DNA of 64,000 nt from CAIVAT01 sp964473485 (GCA_964473485.1 CAYYPH010000011.1:47083-111082), one strand, 5' to 3'. Shown: positions 28,073-37,771, counted from the first letter of the stretch. The notes: generated by a model not told the origin, from the letters alone. Numbers and translations: made by a program.

Positions 28073-29611
28073 ATGTTATCGATAGAAGAACACTACAGGA
28101 TTTATGAAGAGAAGAACCGCGCAGCCGAGATGGGCGGCGGTGAAGAGAAGATTGCAAAGATTCACAAGGCCGGAAGGATGACTGCCCGTGAGCGTATTCT
28201 TACCCTGCTTGATGTGAACACTTTCGTGGAAATGGACAAACTGGTGACCCACCGTTGTTCCGATTTCGGGATGGAGAAGAACAAGATTCCCGGCGATGGC
28301 ATGGTTACCGGTTATGGTAAGATCGACGGCCGCCTGGTGTTCGTTTTTGCCCAGGATTTCACTGTTTTCGGGGGCACCATGAGCCGGGCCAATGCCGACA
28401 AGGTGGTCAAGATCATGGATATGGCCATGCGGATGGGAGCCCCGGTGATCGGGTTGAACGACTCCGGCGGGGCCCGTATCCAGGAGGGGGTTGAGAGCCT
28501 TGCCGGATATGCCGACATCTTTTACCGGAATGTCATGGCATCCGGGGTCATTCCGCAGATCAGCGCCATCCTCGGCCCCTGTGCCGGCGGCGCGGTCTAT
28601 TCTCCTGCCATGACCGATTTTATCTTCATGGTCAAGGAGTCGAGCTACATGTTCGTAACCGGTCCCGAGGTGATCAAAACCGTTACCCACGAAGAGGTGA
28701 CCATGGAAGACCTGGGCGGGGCCATGTCGCATAACGCCAAGAGTGGGGTTGCCCATTTTGCCGCTGAGAACGATGAGCAGGTTGTGCTGATGGTGCGTGA
28801 ACTGATGAGTTTCCTACCGTCGAACAACATGGAAGATCCCCCCACGAAGCCATGCACCGACGATGTGATGCGCGAGGATGAGAAACTGCAGTCCGTCATA
28901 CCGGCCGATCCGAACAAGCCATACGACATGAAGGACATTATCACGGCGGTGGTCGATAACCATAATTTTTTCGAGGTGATGCCGCATTACGCCCAGAACA
29001 TCCTGGTCGGTTTTGCACGTCTTGGCGGTAAACCGGTGGGGATCGTGGCCAACCAGCCCGCCTTTCTGGCAGGCGTGCTCGACATCAACTCGTCGGTAAA
29101 GGCGGCCCGCTTCGTCAGGTTCTGCGATTGCTTCAACATTCCCCTGGTCACCTTCGTGGATGTACCCGGATTTTTGCCGGGCACCAACCAGGAGTTCGGG
29201 GGGATCATCAAGCACGGTGCAAAGTTGCTCTATGCCTTCTCCGAGGCCACGGTGCCCAAGATCACCGTCATCACCCGTAAAGCTTACGGCGGCGCCTACG
29301 ACGTAATGTCAAGCAAACACATTGGCGCCGACGTGAACTATGCCTATCCCACCGCGGAGATTGCCGTCATGGGACCCGATGGTGCGGTTAACATCATTCA
29401 CAAGGGGAAACTCAACGATGCCGAGCGCACAAATGCAGTCGAAAACTACCGGAAAACCTTTGCCAATCCTTACAAAGCTGCCGAACTCGGGTATGTTGAC
29501 GAAGTCATCTTCCCCCGTCAGACCCGTATGAAGCTGATCCAGGCCCTGGAACTGACCCAGAATAAGAGCAAGACCAACCCACCGAAGAAGCATGGGAATA
29601 TTCCCCTTTAG
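28073..29611 (+). CDS. Acyl-CoA carboxylase, carboxyltransferase (beta) subunit, propionyl-CoA type
   Basis: The 512-residue protein starts at ATG 28073; the open frame extends back only through repeat DNA. The two crotonase-like halves carry GGTMSRANADKVVKIMD, LNDSGGARIQEGVESLAGY and CAGGAVYSPAMTDF in the N-lobe, and VDVPGFLPGTNQEFGGIIKHGAKLLYA and KAYGGAYDVM in the C-lobe, typical of PccB/MmdA. It transfers the carboxyl group from carboxybiotin to propionyl-CoA, giving methylmalonyl-CoA. With its two upstream partners it would feed the succinate pathway; use in the reverse direction is possible. Confidence 0.94.
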   Translation: MLSIEEHYRIYEEKNRAAEMGGGEEKIAKIHKAGRMTARERILTLLDVNTFVEMDKLVTHRCSDFGMEKNKIPGDGMVTGYGKIDGRLVFVFAQDFTVFGGTMSRANADKVVKIMDMAMRMGAPVIGLNDSGGARIQEGVESLAGYADIFYRNVMASGVIPQISAILGPCAGGAVYSPAMTDFIFMVKESSYMFVTGPEVIKTVTHEEVTMEDLGGAMSHNAKSGVAHFAAENDEQVVLMVRELMSFLPSNNMEDPPTKPCTDDVMREDEKLQSVIPADPNKPYDMKDIITAVVDNHNFFEVMPHYAQNILVGFARLGGKPVGIVANQPAFLAGVLDINSSVKAARFVRFCDCFNIPLVTFVDVPGFLPGTNQEFGGIIKHGAKLLYAFSEATVPKITVITRKAYGGAYDVMSSKHIGADVNYAYPTAEIAVMGPDGAVNIIHKGKLNDAERTNAVENYRKTFANPYKAAELGYVDEVIFPRQTRMKLIQALELTQNKSKTNPPKKHGNIPL

Positions 29612-29623
29612 AAAGCGTGAATC

Positions 29624-29823
29624 GTGACGCGTGACGGGTGACGCGTGACGGGTAAGTAATGAGTGATTGAGTGATTGAGTGAATGAGTGAATTTTGCATT
29701 TTGCATTTTGAATTCTCCTTTCCCCCTTCTCCTTTCCCCCTTCTCCCTTCCCCCTTCTCCTTTCTCCCTTCCTCCTTCCCTCACGTTCCACTGCCCACGG
29801 CCCACGGCCCACGTTCCACGTCC
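29624..29823. repeat. Composite heptad/octad tract between carboxylase and PP2C genes
   Basis: GTGACGC/GTGACGG heptads (29624-29652) are followed by 8-mers of the GTGATTGA/GTGAATGA type. From 29691 to 29823, 19 heptads lie in one register: ATTTTGC and ATTTTGA, then CTTCTCC/TTTCCCC, then CACGTTC/CACTGCC/CACGGCC. The tract stops 3 nt from the stop codon of the phosphatase gene, so the gap between these convergent genes is almost pure repeat. Confidence 0.95.
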
Positions 29824-29826
29824 CCG

Positions 29827-32253
29827 CTACCACGGCAGTCCGATCCGCAGGTTTCCCTGGCCGTCGGTCAGTTTGCAGGTGATATCGATCACGGGTTGGT
29901 TACGGTAAATGACAAACCGTGGACGAACCGGCAGGGTGTCGGTCATCGAGACCACGGTTAGCAGATCCGGTGAGCCGAGCATGGGATTGAACCCAAGCGG
30001 ATTTTCACCCAGGTTCCCTTCCGGATCATATGTCACGATGTAAAAGATGCTGGGTTCGAGGATGGGAGCCAGGTACTCCGTATTGATGAACTTGCTGATC
30101 ATCCTGGAGAGGCTGATCGTAAAAAACTGCATGGAACTTTTCGAAACATACTCGAGGCTGTCGGTGGCCCCTTCTTCATCGCGCGAATAGCGGATGGCCA
30201 GGTATTTCGATGAGTCGGTGGCGTTGACCAGTAGGCCCGGTTGGGCGATGGCCTGTGCCTGGGGCATATCGGGAGGGACTACTCCAGAGGCGATCAGGTT
30301 ATCCCAGGTATCAATGGTAAGGTCGTAGATGAAGGAGGGTTTGAAATTCCTGATGTCCCTGACCACCTCCTTCTGGAATTTGAAGTTGAAACCGTTGATG
30401 ATGATCCTGGAGAGGAGCCGGATGTATTTATCGCGGGCAAGATTGATTTTCCCCGCGCCGAAGAGAACGGATTTTCCCTGTTGTCCAGCTGTGCCGTTTG
30501 TTTTTATAACGGGGGTTCCGTCGAAGATCACCCGTTGACCGGCGGGTTCCTCTTTTTCGTTAAAAGGATTGAGATCGAAGATGCTGATAACGGCCAACAC
30601 AGCCAGTATGGCAAGCAGGATGACCGCGATGATGCCCAGTGTTTTTGTTGGAAATGTCGATTTTTCCTGCGGAGGGTAAGCGAATTCCGGCCGTTGCTGC
30701 AATGCCTGGTTGGCTGGTCCCTGTGCTGCAATGCCCCGCACCCCGGCGGCAGTTCCGCTGCCTGCAGCTCCTGTGTAAGGATATGCAGCCCTTGCGCGCT
30801 GATCTCCCGGCACCTTCGTACCGCTCCCGGGTAAACCTGTTTCCGCCGGTTTTGCCGTTGGGTTAACCCTTCCGGCCCCCGGCCCGTAGATCGGATGCCC
30901 GCCCGGCGCCGGCCCGGCTTGCTGATTGCCGGAAATAACCGGCCGGCCCGGCATGGATTTCATCCCTTGAACAGCCGGCTGCGGGCTTCCCTTTATGGCT
31001 GCACCGGTGGCTGGAGTTAGCGTTGCAGCTTGCACCGGTGGATCACCCCCTGCCACAGGCCCCGCTGTGGCGCTCCCTTCACCATCTCTCACTTTTTCAA
31101 CGCTCGCATTTCCCTTCTCTTTTTCCCCCTGGCCCACGGCCCCCGGTCCACCTTCACCTATTCTCCCTTCTCCACTCTCCCTTTTCCCCCGGTCCCCGGC
31201 CCCCGGTTCCCGGTCCACGTTTTCCCTTCCTCTTTCTCCCTTCTCCCATCCCTCACGGTCCACAGTCCACGGTCCACGGTCCACATTCTCCCTTCCCCCT
31301 TCTCCCTTCTCCCCACGGCCCACTGCCCACGGTCCATTGCCCACGGCCCACGCCCCACGGTCCACGGTCCACGGCCCACGTTCCCCCTTCTCCCTTCCCC
31401 TTTCTTCCTCCTCCCTTCCACGGTCCACAGTCCACGGTCCACGGTCCACATTCTCCCTTCCCCCTTCTCCCTTCTCCCGTTCACCGGCGTACCTGAACAA
31501 AACAACACTGACGTTGTCGGTCGATCCGTTGTCGAGCGCGTAGCTGACCAGGCTCTCCGCGGCCTGCTGAAGGGTGCCGGAACGGCCGATCTCTGCCGAA
31601 ATGTAATCAGGGGTGCTTTCCGATTTATCCAGGATAAGGCCATCGGTACACAGCAGGAAGATCTCCCCGGGTTGCAGTTCAAGCCAGGGTTCGTTTTCAG
31701 GGTAGAGGTCGGGTTCATCAAGTCTTCCGTCGACCGCCTTTGTCAGCACCTGGCCATAGCGCAGCAGGAATTCACGCGACATCGGAGCGCGGTACCTGTC
31801 CATGTACTCGGCCACATAGGTATGGTCGGAGGTCAGCTGGCGCTGGTAATCCGGACCTGCTGCATAAAGCCTGCTGTCGCCAAGATTTCCGTAAACGTAA
31901 TATTCGCGGTAGACCAGCATGGCGGTAAGCGTTGTTCCCATACCCTTGAACGAGGGGTCGTCAAGCACCTGTTTTCGGATGATGTACTGGGCCAGGGCGA
32001 AGCATTCCGAAAGCACGTGTTTCAGGTTAGCCGGTTTGAGATTGCCGGCAAAATTTTTTAACAGGAACGAACGGATCCCTTCCATGACCGTTCTGCTGGC
32101 AACATCCCCGTGTGGATGTCCGCCCATACCGTCGGCCACCGCCATGAAAAGGCCATCATCACCCAGCCCGACGACAAGGATCGAATCCTCGTTCAGTGGC
32201 CGGTGGCCTGTGATTGAATGGGAGGCGGTGACGTAACCGGTCATCATCGGCAT
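29827..32253 (-). CDS. Transmembrane PP2C-type Ser/Thr phosphatase with in-frame heptad repeat linker
   Basis: The 808-residue protein starts at ATG 32253 (MPMMTGYVTASHSI); a TTG at 32280 is also open. Residues about 5-256 form a PP2C phosphatase with NEDS, VADGMGGHPHGD, GDSRLY and the C-terminal STDNVSVVLF. Residues about 257-381 are a low-complexity Gly/Arg/Glu repeat (GPWTVDR, GEGGREN) encoded by heptad DNA. A Pro/Gly/Ala-rich linker follows to about 535. One TM helix (about 540-560) then leads to a 230-residue C-terminal domain of unknown fold, predicted outside the cytoplasm. The design suggests an envelope-sensing phosphatase; no kinase gene is nearby. Confidence 0.85.
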   Translation of the reverse strand: MPMMTGYVTASHSITGHRPLNEDSILVVGLGDDGLFMAVADGMGGHPHGDVASRTVMEGIRSFLLKNFAGNLKPANLKHVLSECFALAQYIIRKQVLDDPSFKGMGTTLTAMLVYREYYVYGNLGDSRLYAAGPDYQRQLTSDHTYVAEYMDRYRAPMSREFLLRYGQVLTKAVDGRLDEPDLYPENEPWLELQPGEIFLLCTDGLILDKSESTPDYISAEIGRSGTLQQAAESLVSYALDNGSTDNVSVVLFRYAGEREKGEGGRENVDRGPWTVDRGREEEERGREKGERGPWTVDRGAWAVGNGPWAVGRGEKGEGGRENVDRGPWTVDREGWEKGERGRENVDREPGAGDRGKRESGEGRIGEGGPGAVGQGEKEKGNASVEKVRDGEGSATAGPVAGGDPPVQAATLTPATGAAIKGSPQPAVQGMKSMPGRPVISGNQQAGPAPGGHPIYGPGAGRVNPTAKPAETGLPGSGTKVPGDQRARAAYPYTGAAGSGTAAGVRGIAAQGPANQALQQRPEFAYPPQEKSTFPTKTLGIIAVILLAILAVLAVISIFDLNPFNEKEEPAGQRVIFDGTPVIKTNGTAGQQGKSVLFGAGKINLARDKYIRLLSRIIINGFNFKFQKEVVRDIRNFKPSFIYDLTIDTWDNLIASGVVPPDMPQAQAIAQPGLLVNATDSSKYLAIRYSRDEEGATDSLEYVSKSSMQFFTISLSRMISKFINTEYLAPILEPSIFYIVTYDPEGNLGENPLGFNPMLGSPDLLTVVSMTDTLPVRPRFVIYRNQPVIDITCKLTDGQGNLRIGLPW
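31111..31485. repeat. Heptad tract inside the PP2C coding sequence
   Basis: Within the gene, alternating blocks of ACGGTCC/ACAGTCC/CCCACGG words and CTTCTCC/CTTCCCC words cover about 375 bp without breaking the frame. Three heptads equal 21 nt, hence a seven-residue protein repeat. A 59-bp segment at 31254-31312 recurs exactly at 31419-31477, offset 165 bp, which is 55 codons. The same words occur in intergenic tracts at 24610, 29715 and 47971. Confidence 0.94.
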
Positions 32254-32308
32254 TGCAATTGGCTGGGAAGTGAGTTTCAAAAATACAAAAAGAGATTCAT
32301 TCTATTCG

Positions 32309-32316
32309 TAATTTTG
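32309..32316 (+). promoter_or_regulatory. -7 box (TAATTTTG) upstream of the C1A protease
   Basis: TAATTTTG matches TAnnTTTG. It implies a leader of about 100 nt before ATG 32419. No -33 element is obvious. Confidence 0.4.
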
Positions 32317-32418
32317 CCCCACCGGGCAACGAATTTGACAACTGCCTGTCTTCCTGTTTGAAAACCGGGGAAACAGGCCACTCTTCCGGCGGCCTCATTT
32401 CGATTTAACACCCATACA

Positions 32419-35400
32419 ATGAAACGGATCAACCTTTTCACCATCCTCACCTTATTCATCTCCGGGCTGATTGCTCCACACACGGTCAGTTCACAGGATC
32501 AGAAGGTCAGGGAGATGCCCTTCCATTATTCTGCAGAACAACGGGTCCGCGACTCGCTGATGGCCATGCGTGTACCCTTGGTGACCATGCCTGACGGCCT
32601 TGCAGATCGGGACCTCCCGGCAGTGGTGGATAATACTCAGCATAAATTCTGGTCGGGCATACGCGACCAGATGCATTTTTTCACCTGCCAGCAATACGCC
32701 ATGACCTATGTTATAGGCTATGAACTGAACAGGCTCCGTGACCTGGAGGGATGGCGCCCCGAAAACAGCTACCCTCCCCATTTCACCTGGAATTTCATGA
32801 ATAACGGTGACCGTTACACGGGGGTCAATTTTTTAGAAACCTTTGAAGCAGTGCGGCAGCAGGGACACCCAACAGGTAACGTATACGGACCCGATACCAC
32901 CTTTTCGGTTCTTGGCTGGCCAAACGGCTACCTGACCTACTACGACGGAATGGAGAACCGGATCAGCCGGGTCAGGGCGATCGACGTAAGTTCAGCCATC
33001 GGGATCGTTGCCCTCAAAAACTACCTGTACGACCACCTCGACGGCTCCCCGACGGGCGGTATCGGGTGTTTCACCACCAGCAGTTCGTCGTTTTTCGGGA
33101 TGGTTCAGTTTCCTCCCGGAACACCGGAAGAGGGTAAAAATGTGGTTGTCTGGTGGGACTCGTCCCCGAACCACGGACTCACCGTGGTCGGATACAATGA
33201 CTCGGTGAGGGTCGACATTAACCAGGACGGCCGTTATACAAACGACCTGGATATTACCGGCGACGGGATCGTGGATGCGCGCGACTGGGAGTTCGGCGCT
33301 TTCAGGATTGCCAATTCTTACGGGACCTGGTGGAGCAACGAAGGTTATCTCTATGCCATGTACCGGTCATTCGCGCTGGGTTACGAATCGGGCGGCATCT
33401 GGAACAACAGGGTATACGTGGTGGATGCCGATACCACCTACAAACCGCTGCTCACTGCCAGCCTGAACCTGGAATACAACCTTCGTCAGCGGATCCGGAT
33501 CAGGGCAGGTGTGAGTACCGATACCCTTCATAACATCCCGGAATACACCATGGACTTCCCTTTTTTCAATTTCCAGGGCGGCGACCACGCGATGCAGGGC
33601 ATTGATTCAATACCTGAATACAAGGAGATAGAGATCGGACTCGACATTACCCCGCTGCTGAATTTCGTTGAACCCGACAGGGCAGCACGGTTTTTCATCA
33701 TCGTTGAGGAGCGGGATCCCGATCATACAGGCCGTGGAAAGATAAATAACGGGGCCTTTATCCGATATTACCAGGGACCGGTCGAGTACCCGTTCGAACA
33801 GGTATTCACCGAGATAGAGGATAACAATGTGACGCTGGTTTCTGCTGTAGTGGAGGTCGTTAAACCACCCCTGCAGATCCTCAACCAGGAACTTCCACCT
33901 TACATAACCGGTGAAAACTACCAGGTTCAGCTTGAAGCCGAAGGGGGAAGCCCACCATACCAGTATTCGGTGGACAAACCCTATTCGGTGCGGTCTGTTA
34001 CGCGCCAGATGCCTGCAAACAAGGGGACATACATCCTGGGGCATTACGAATACAGGCCATTTGAGATCGTTCCCCTGCCATTTTCGTTTCCCTTTGCCGG
34101 AGCGCTTCACGATACGGTTTACGTAAGCCATTACGGGTTTGTCACCTTCCGGCCCGATTACATGCCCGGCATTTACACCACCGATGAGATCGCCATGCTG
34201 AAGATCACCCAGGCCATCGCGCCGGCTTTCAGCCTCGGGTACAGCTACCAGTCGTTCGACAATGACGGGATCTGGGCCCTGACCGGACCGGAAAATGTGG
34301 TCATCAGGTGGCAGGCATCGGTACAGCCTTATTATACCAGTTCATCCAACGATTTTGCCCTGGTTTTGTTCCCCGACGGACGCATCGAATTCAGGTACGG
34401 ACTGATGGAGAACACCGGTTTTCAGCATGCCATCCACTACGGAGTCTCGGCAGGCGAGGGGATGCAGTTTGATCTCCGCACCAACTGGGATGCGGATTCC
34501 TTCAGCGGTACCAGCCTCCTGTATGCCCCGCCGGTGTTACCGGATCAGTTTTCACTGTCGCCGGAAGGCTTGTTGACTGTTGGAAATGCAGACCCGGAAA
34601 GGATCTATGATCTTCCGGTGAGGGTCACCGACGCGGGCAGGCTCTCGGATGTGAGATCATTCCTGCTTGCCGGCCACCTGCTGGTTGAACACGAGCTGAT
34701 CAGCGGCTCGGGCAATCAGTTCACAAAGTCAGAACCTGCTTCGCTTCGCCTCACCCTTAAGAATAATGGTCCTTCTGTCATGCAGAACCTGGTTTTACGG
34801 TTGAAATCCACTGATTCATTGTCGGTGGTCACCGACAGCATGATGGTAGTCAGTTCCATCGGCCCGGGAGAAACGGCCATTCTTTCCAACGTATTTGAGT
34901 TTATGCTCAGCGGTGCACCCCCGGATAAAGAGCCTGTAACATTCGAACTTACAGTCACCAACGGAACCGGCGTTATGGTCAAATCACTCATATTCCGCGT
35001 TGCTGCCTTCAACCTGCTGATCGATCCGCCGTCAGTCATCGACGGCGCCGACGGAAAGATGGAACCCGGCGAAGTGGCTGAGCTCATGATTCCGGTCAGG
35101 AATACGGGATCGTTGGAAGCCGTTGAGCTTGAGTTATCGCTGTCGTGTAACGATACCCTGATCTCATTTCTGACTCCGGTCACAACCCAAATCCCCGTCT
35201 TTTCGGCGGCCTCCATACGTCATTTCAGTTACCTTGTGAAGGTATCGAGGAGCACCCCCCTTGGCCATGAAATTCCCATCATGGTGACCCTCACCGGCGA
35301 CCAGGGAATTAACCTCACGGTACCTTGCAGCATCAAGGTCGGGAGGGTTCCCGTGGCCCTGGTCAACCTTGCTTCCTCGACCGCTTCGCGCGATGCCATG

Positions 35401-36477
35401 ATGGAGTCGCTCGACAGCCTGAAGGTTACGTACGATACCATCCATGAATTACCCGTCAACTACGACCAGTACGACTGTGTTTTTCTGATCCTCGGTTCCA
35501 ACCAGCAGTCGCACACCCTCACCATGTACGAAGCCGGAACGCTTGCCGATTACCTCAAGCGCGGCGGGAATCTCTACATGGAGGGATACAATACCTGGTA
35601 TTACCTCAGCAATACACCGCTTCACCCGATGTTCATGTATAACTCAGTCAAGATCCCGGTTTATTTTTATCCGGTGGCTGCAGGCGTCAACGGAACGCTG
35701 GCAGAGGGCATGACTTTCGATTTCAACTCCACGGTCGATTATGCCTTGTTCAGCTTTGAACCCAAAAACGGGTCGGTGCGGACCATGGTGAATGGCGACA
35801 ATCCGCCGAAGGGGCTGGAGATTGCCTACGACGGACAGGGATACCGCACCATCGGCACATTTCTTGACTATGGTTTTATGGAAGGGATCGACACCAATTC
35901 GACCCGGCTGAAGCTGATGAAGCGGTATCTCGATTTCTTTGGATTGAACATTACCGGACCGCATGCCTTGTTTCATACAGAAGAAACCGTTGTCTGCACC
36001 GGCCGGCAGGTCGTATTCCATGACGATTCCTACGATGGCATCACCTCCAGGCTCTGGGAATTCGAAGGAGGCAATCCTGCAACGAGCACCGGCAATGATC
36101 CGGTGGTCGTCTATGCCCAGCCAGGAACCTTTGATGTCAGGCTGACCGTATCCGATGGCACGAATACACGGTCGATCACCAAGACCAGGTATATCGATGC
36201 AAGGTTCTGCACTGCCACCGGCGAGCAACTCAGCAGCCGTGTCAGACTCTATCCGAACCCTGCCTCAGACATTGTAACGGTTGAACTGTCAGGAAAACTG
36301 CCTGCCGTGGTCACGACCGAGATCATCCATCCTTCGGGCGCCAGGGTTTTGAACCAGCAGCACAGCGTAGCCGGCAACAAGCTGACGGTGAACCTTTCCG
36401 GAATTTCTCCCGGCCTTTATCTGATAAGGGTTTCGGGTGAATCGTTCACGGTGGTTGAGAAGATCATGAAGCATTAA
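32419..36477 (+). CDS. Secreted papain-like (C1A) protease with PKD and T9SS domains
   Basis: The 1352-residue protein has a signal peptide and a papain-type catalytic region. The Cys is in FFTCQQYAM (C90), the His in SPNHGLTVVGYN (H252) and the Asn in IANSYGTWWS (N299), in the canonical C-H-N order. A calcium-like loop DINQDGRYTNDLDITGDG lies between His and Asn. Later parts are Ig-like and CARDB-like repeats, a ThuA/flavodoxin-like segment (about 975-1170, VALVNLASSTAS onward), a PKD domain (about 1185-1260) and a T9SS sorting domain (LYPNPASDIVTVE). It is expected on the cell surface or in the medium. Activity is inferred from motif order and needs a structural match. Confidence 0.85.
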   Translation: MKRINLFTILTLFISGLIAPHTVSSQDQKVREMPFHYSAEQRVRDSLMAMRVPLVTMPDGLADRDLPAVVDNTQHKFWSGIRDQMHFFTCQQYAMTYVIGYELNRLRDLEGWRPENSYPPHFTWNFMNNGDRYTGVNFLETFEAVRQQGHPTGNVYGPDTTFSVLGWPNGYLTYYDGMENRISRVRAIDVSSAIGIVALKNYLYDHLDGSPTGGIGCFTTSSSSFFGMVQFPPGTPEEGKNVVVWWDSSPNHGLTVVGYNDSVRVDINQDGRYTNDLDITGDGIVDARDWEFGAFRIANSYGTWWSNEGYLYAMYRSFALGYESGGIWNNRVYVVDADTTYKPLLTASLNLEYNLRQRIRIRAGVSTDTLHNIPEYTMDFPFFNFQGGDHAMQGIDSIPEYKEIEIGLDITPLLNFVEPDRAARFFIIVEERDPDHTGRGKINNGAFIRYYQGPVEYPFEQVFTEIEDNNVTLVSAVVEVVKPPLQILNQELPPYITGENYQVQLEAEGGSPPYQYSVDKPYSVRSVTRQMPANKGTYILGHYEYRPFEIVPLPFSFPFAGALHDTVYVSHYGFVTFRPDYMPGIYTTDEIAMLKITQAIAPAFSLGYSYQSFDNDGIWALTGPENVVIRWQASVQPYYTSSSNDFALVLFPDGRIEFRYGLMENTGFQHAIHYGVSAGEGMQFDLRTNWDADSFSGTSLLYAPPVLPDQFSLSPEGLLTVGNADPERIYDLPVRVTDAGRLSDVRSFLLAGHLLVEHELISGSGNQFTKSEPASLRLTLKNNGPSVMQNLVLRLKSTDSLSVVTDSMMVVSSIGPGETAILSNVFEFMLSGAPPDKEPVTFELTVTNGTGVMVKSLIFRVAAFNLLIDPPSVIDGADGKMEPGEVAELMIPVRNTGSLEAVELELSLSCNDTLISFLTPVTTQIPVFSAASIRHFSYLVKVSRSTPLGHEIPIMVTLTGDQGINLTVPCSIKVGRVPVALVNLASSTASRDAMMESLDSLKVTYDTIHELPVNYDQYDCVFLILGSNQQSHTLTMYEAGTLADYLKRGGNLYMEGYNTWYYLSNTPLHPMFMYNSVKIPVYFYPVAAGVNGTLAEGMTFDFNSTVDYALFSFEPKNGSVRTMVNGDNPPKGLEIAYDGQGYRTIGTFLDYGFMEGIDTNSTRLKLMKRYLDFFGLNITGPHALFHTEETVVCTGRQVVFHDDSYDGITSRLWEFEGGNPATSTGNDPVVVYAQPGTFDVRLTVSDGTNTRSITKTRYIDARFCTATGEQLSSRVRLYPNPASDIVTVELSGKLPAVVTTEIIHPSGARVLNQQHSVAGNKLTVNLSGISPGLYLIRVSGESFTVVEKIMKH

Positions 36478-36483
36478 CTTTAC

Positions 36484-36511
36484 AACAGGCCGGGCAGTTT
36501 GCCGGCCTGTT
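36484..36511 (+). terminator. 10-bp hairpin after the C1A protease gene
   Basis: AACAGGCCGG and CCGGCCTGTT pair perfectly around an 8-nt loop, 6 bp after the stop. The run of T is weak, so termination may be partial. Confidence 0.65.
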
Positions 36512-36541
36512 GATAACTCACCTAAACTATTCCTACCTTTG
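36510..36541 (+). promoter_or_regulatory. Promoter of the M20 amidohydrolase operon (TTG / TACCTTTG)
   Basis: TTG at 36510-36512 and TACCTTTG at 36534-36541 are 21 bp apart, a good Bacteroidota promoter. The -33 element is inside the 3' arm of the preceding hairpin. ATG 36554 follows 12 nt after the -7 box. Confidence 0.65.
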
Positions 36542-36553
36542 CAGCGTTAATCT

Positions 36554-37771
36554 ATGGTTATGGATGAATCGTTGAAAGCGCTGGTCGGGCAGCATGCAGC
36601 AGAATTGCACAGTGAGATTACGGAAGTGCGGCGACACCTGCACCGGCATCCGGAACTATCATGCCACGAAGCGGCTACCGCCGAATACATCTGCCTTCAG
36701 CTCGATAATGCCGGGATCCGCTACAACAGGGGCATTGCAGGGCACGGGGTTGTTGGTTTTATCGAAGGCACTTACCCCGCTGCCGATTGCATCGCCCTGA
36801 GGGCCGACATGGATGCCCTGCCCATCCTTGAGATCAATGAAACCGTTTACAAATCACAGAACCCGGGGGTTATGCATGCCTGCGGGCACGACGTTCACAT
36901 GGCCTGCCTGATCGGGGCCGCAAAGATCCTGCAGGCGATGAGACACCGCTTCAGGGGCACCGTCAAACTGTTCTTTCAGCCCTCCGAAGAGACCTATCCG
37001 GGAGGAGCCATCACCATGATCAACGAGGGGGTGATGGAGAATCCCGCACCCAGGCTCGTGATCGGTCAGCACGTGATCAATACGCTCGACGCAGGGGATA
37101 TCGGTATGCGTCCGGGTCCCTACATGGCCTCCACCGACGAAATCTTCATCACCGTAAAAGGTAAGGGAGGCCATGCCGCCACCCCCAGCCAGGTGACCGA
37201 CCCGATCCTCATCGCTTCGCACATCGTGGTAGCGCTGCAGCAGATCGTGAGCCGCAATGCCGACCCGGTGACCCCGACCGTCCTGTCGTTCGGCAGGATA
37301 TCCGGTGAAGGCCGCACCAATATCATCCCCGGTGAGGTGAAACTCGAAGGCACTGTGCGGACATACGATGAAACGTGGCGCAGGGAGATACACAGGCTGG
37401 TCGCGAAGATAGCCAGCTCGGTTGCCACAGGGATGGGGGGCGACTGCGATGTGAGGATCTCGCACGGATACCCTTTCCTGGACAATGATCCTGCGCTGAC
37501 CAGCCAACTACATGCACTGGGAAAGGAGTTCCTGGGCAATGAACATGTGCGGCTACTCGAACCACGGATGACGGCCGAAGATTTTGCCTATTTCGCCCAG
37601 CGGGTTCCCTCCTGCCTCTTCCGGCTCGGTATCCGCAACACCGCGAAGGGGATCGATTCGAACCTGCACACCCCAACCTTCGACGTCGACGAATCCTCCC
37701 TCCTGACCGGTATGTCGGTGTTGGCCTGGTTCGCCCTCAGCCTGCTGAACAAAGACGCTGACAACGTATGA
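36554..37771 (+). CDS. M20 family amidohydrolase (N-acyl amino acid / hippurate hydrolase type)
   Basis: The 405-residue cytosolic protein shows the metal motifs of the amidohydrolase branch of M20: LRADMDALPI, MHACGHDVHMA, PSEET and the C-terminal RMTAEDFAYF. A dimerisation domain sits in the middle (VKGKGGHAATP). Such enzymes release amino acids from N-acyl or similar amide substrates. ATG 36554 is used; a second ATG lies two codons later. The stop codon overlaps ATG 37768 of the next frame (ATGA). Confidence 0.92.
   Translation: MVMDESLKALVGQHAAELHSEITEVRRHLHRHPELSCHEAATAEYICLQLDNAGIRYNRGIAGHGVVGFIEGTYPAADCIALRADMDALPILEINETVYKSQNPGVMHACGHDVHMACLIGAAKILQAMRHRFRGTVKLFFQPSEETYPGGAITMINEGVMENPAPRLVIGQHVINTLDAGDIGMRPGPYMASTDEIFITVKGKGGHAATPSQVTDPILIASHIVVALQQIVSRNADPVTPTVLSFGRISGEGRTNIIPGEVKLEGTVRTYDETWRREIHRLVAKIASSVATGMGGDCDVRISHGYPFLDNDPALTSQLHALGKEFLGNEHVRLLEPRMTAEDFAYFAQRVPSCLFRLGIRNTAKGIDSNLHTPTFDVDESSLLTGMSVLAWFALSLLNKDADNV

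Noticed and set aside
29608..29833. Frames rich in REKGEGG/GRGPW at the carboxylase 3' side
   Set aside because: They are readings of an intergenic heptad tract, not genes.
31023..31543. Pro/Ser-rich open frames on the plus strand
   Set aside because: They are translations of CACGGTC and CTTCTCC heptads antisense to the PP2C gene; all frames stay open because the repeat lacks stop codons.
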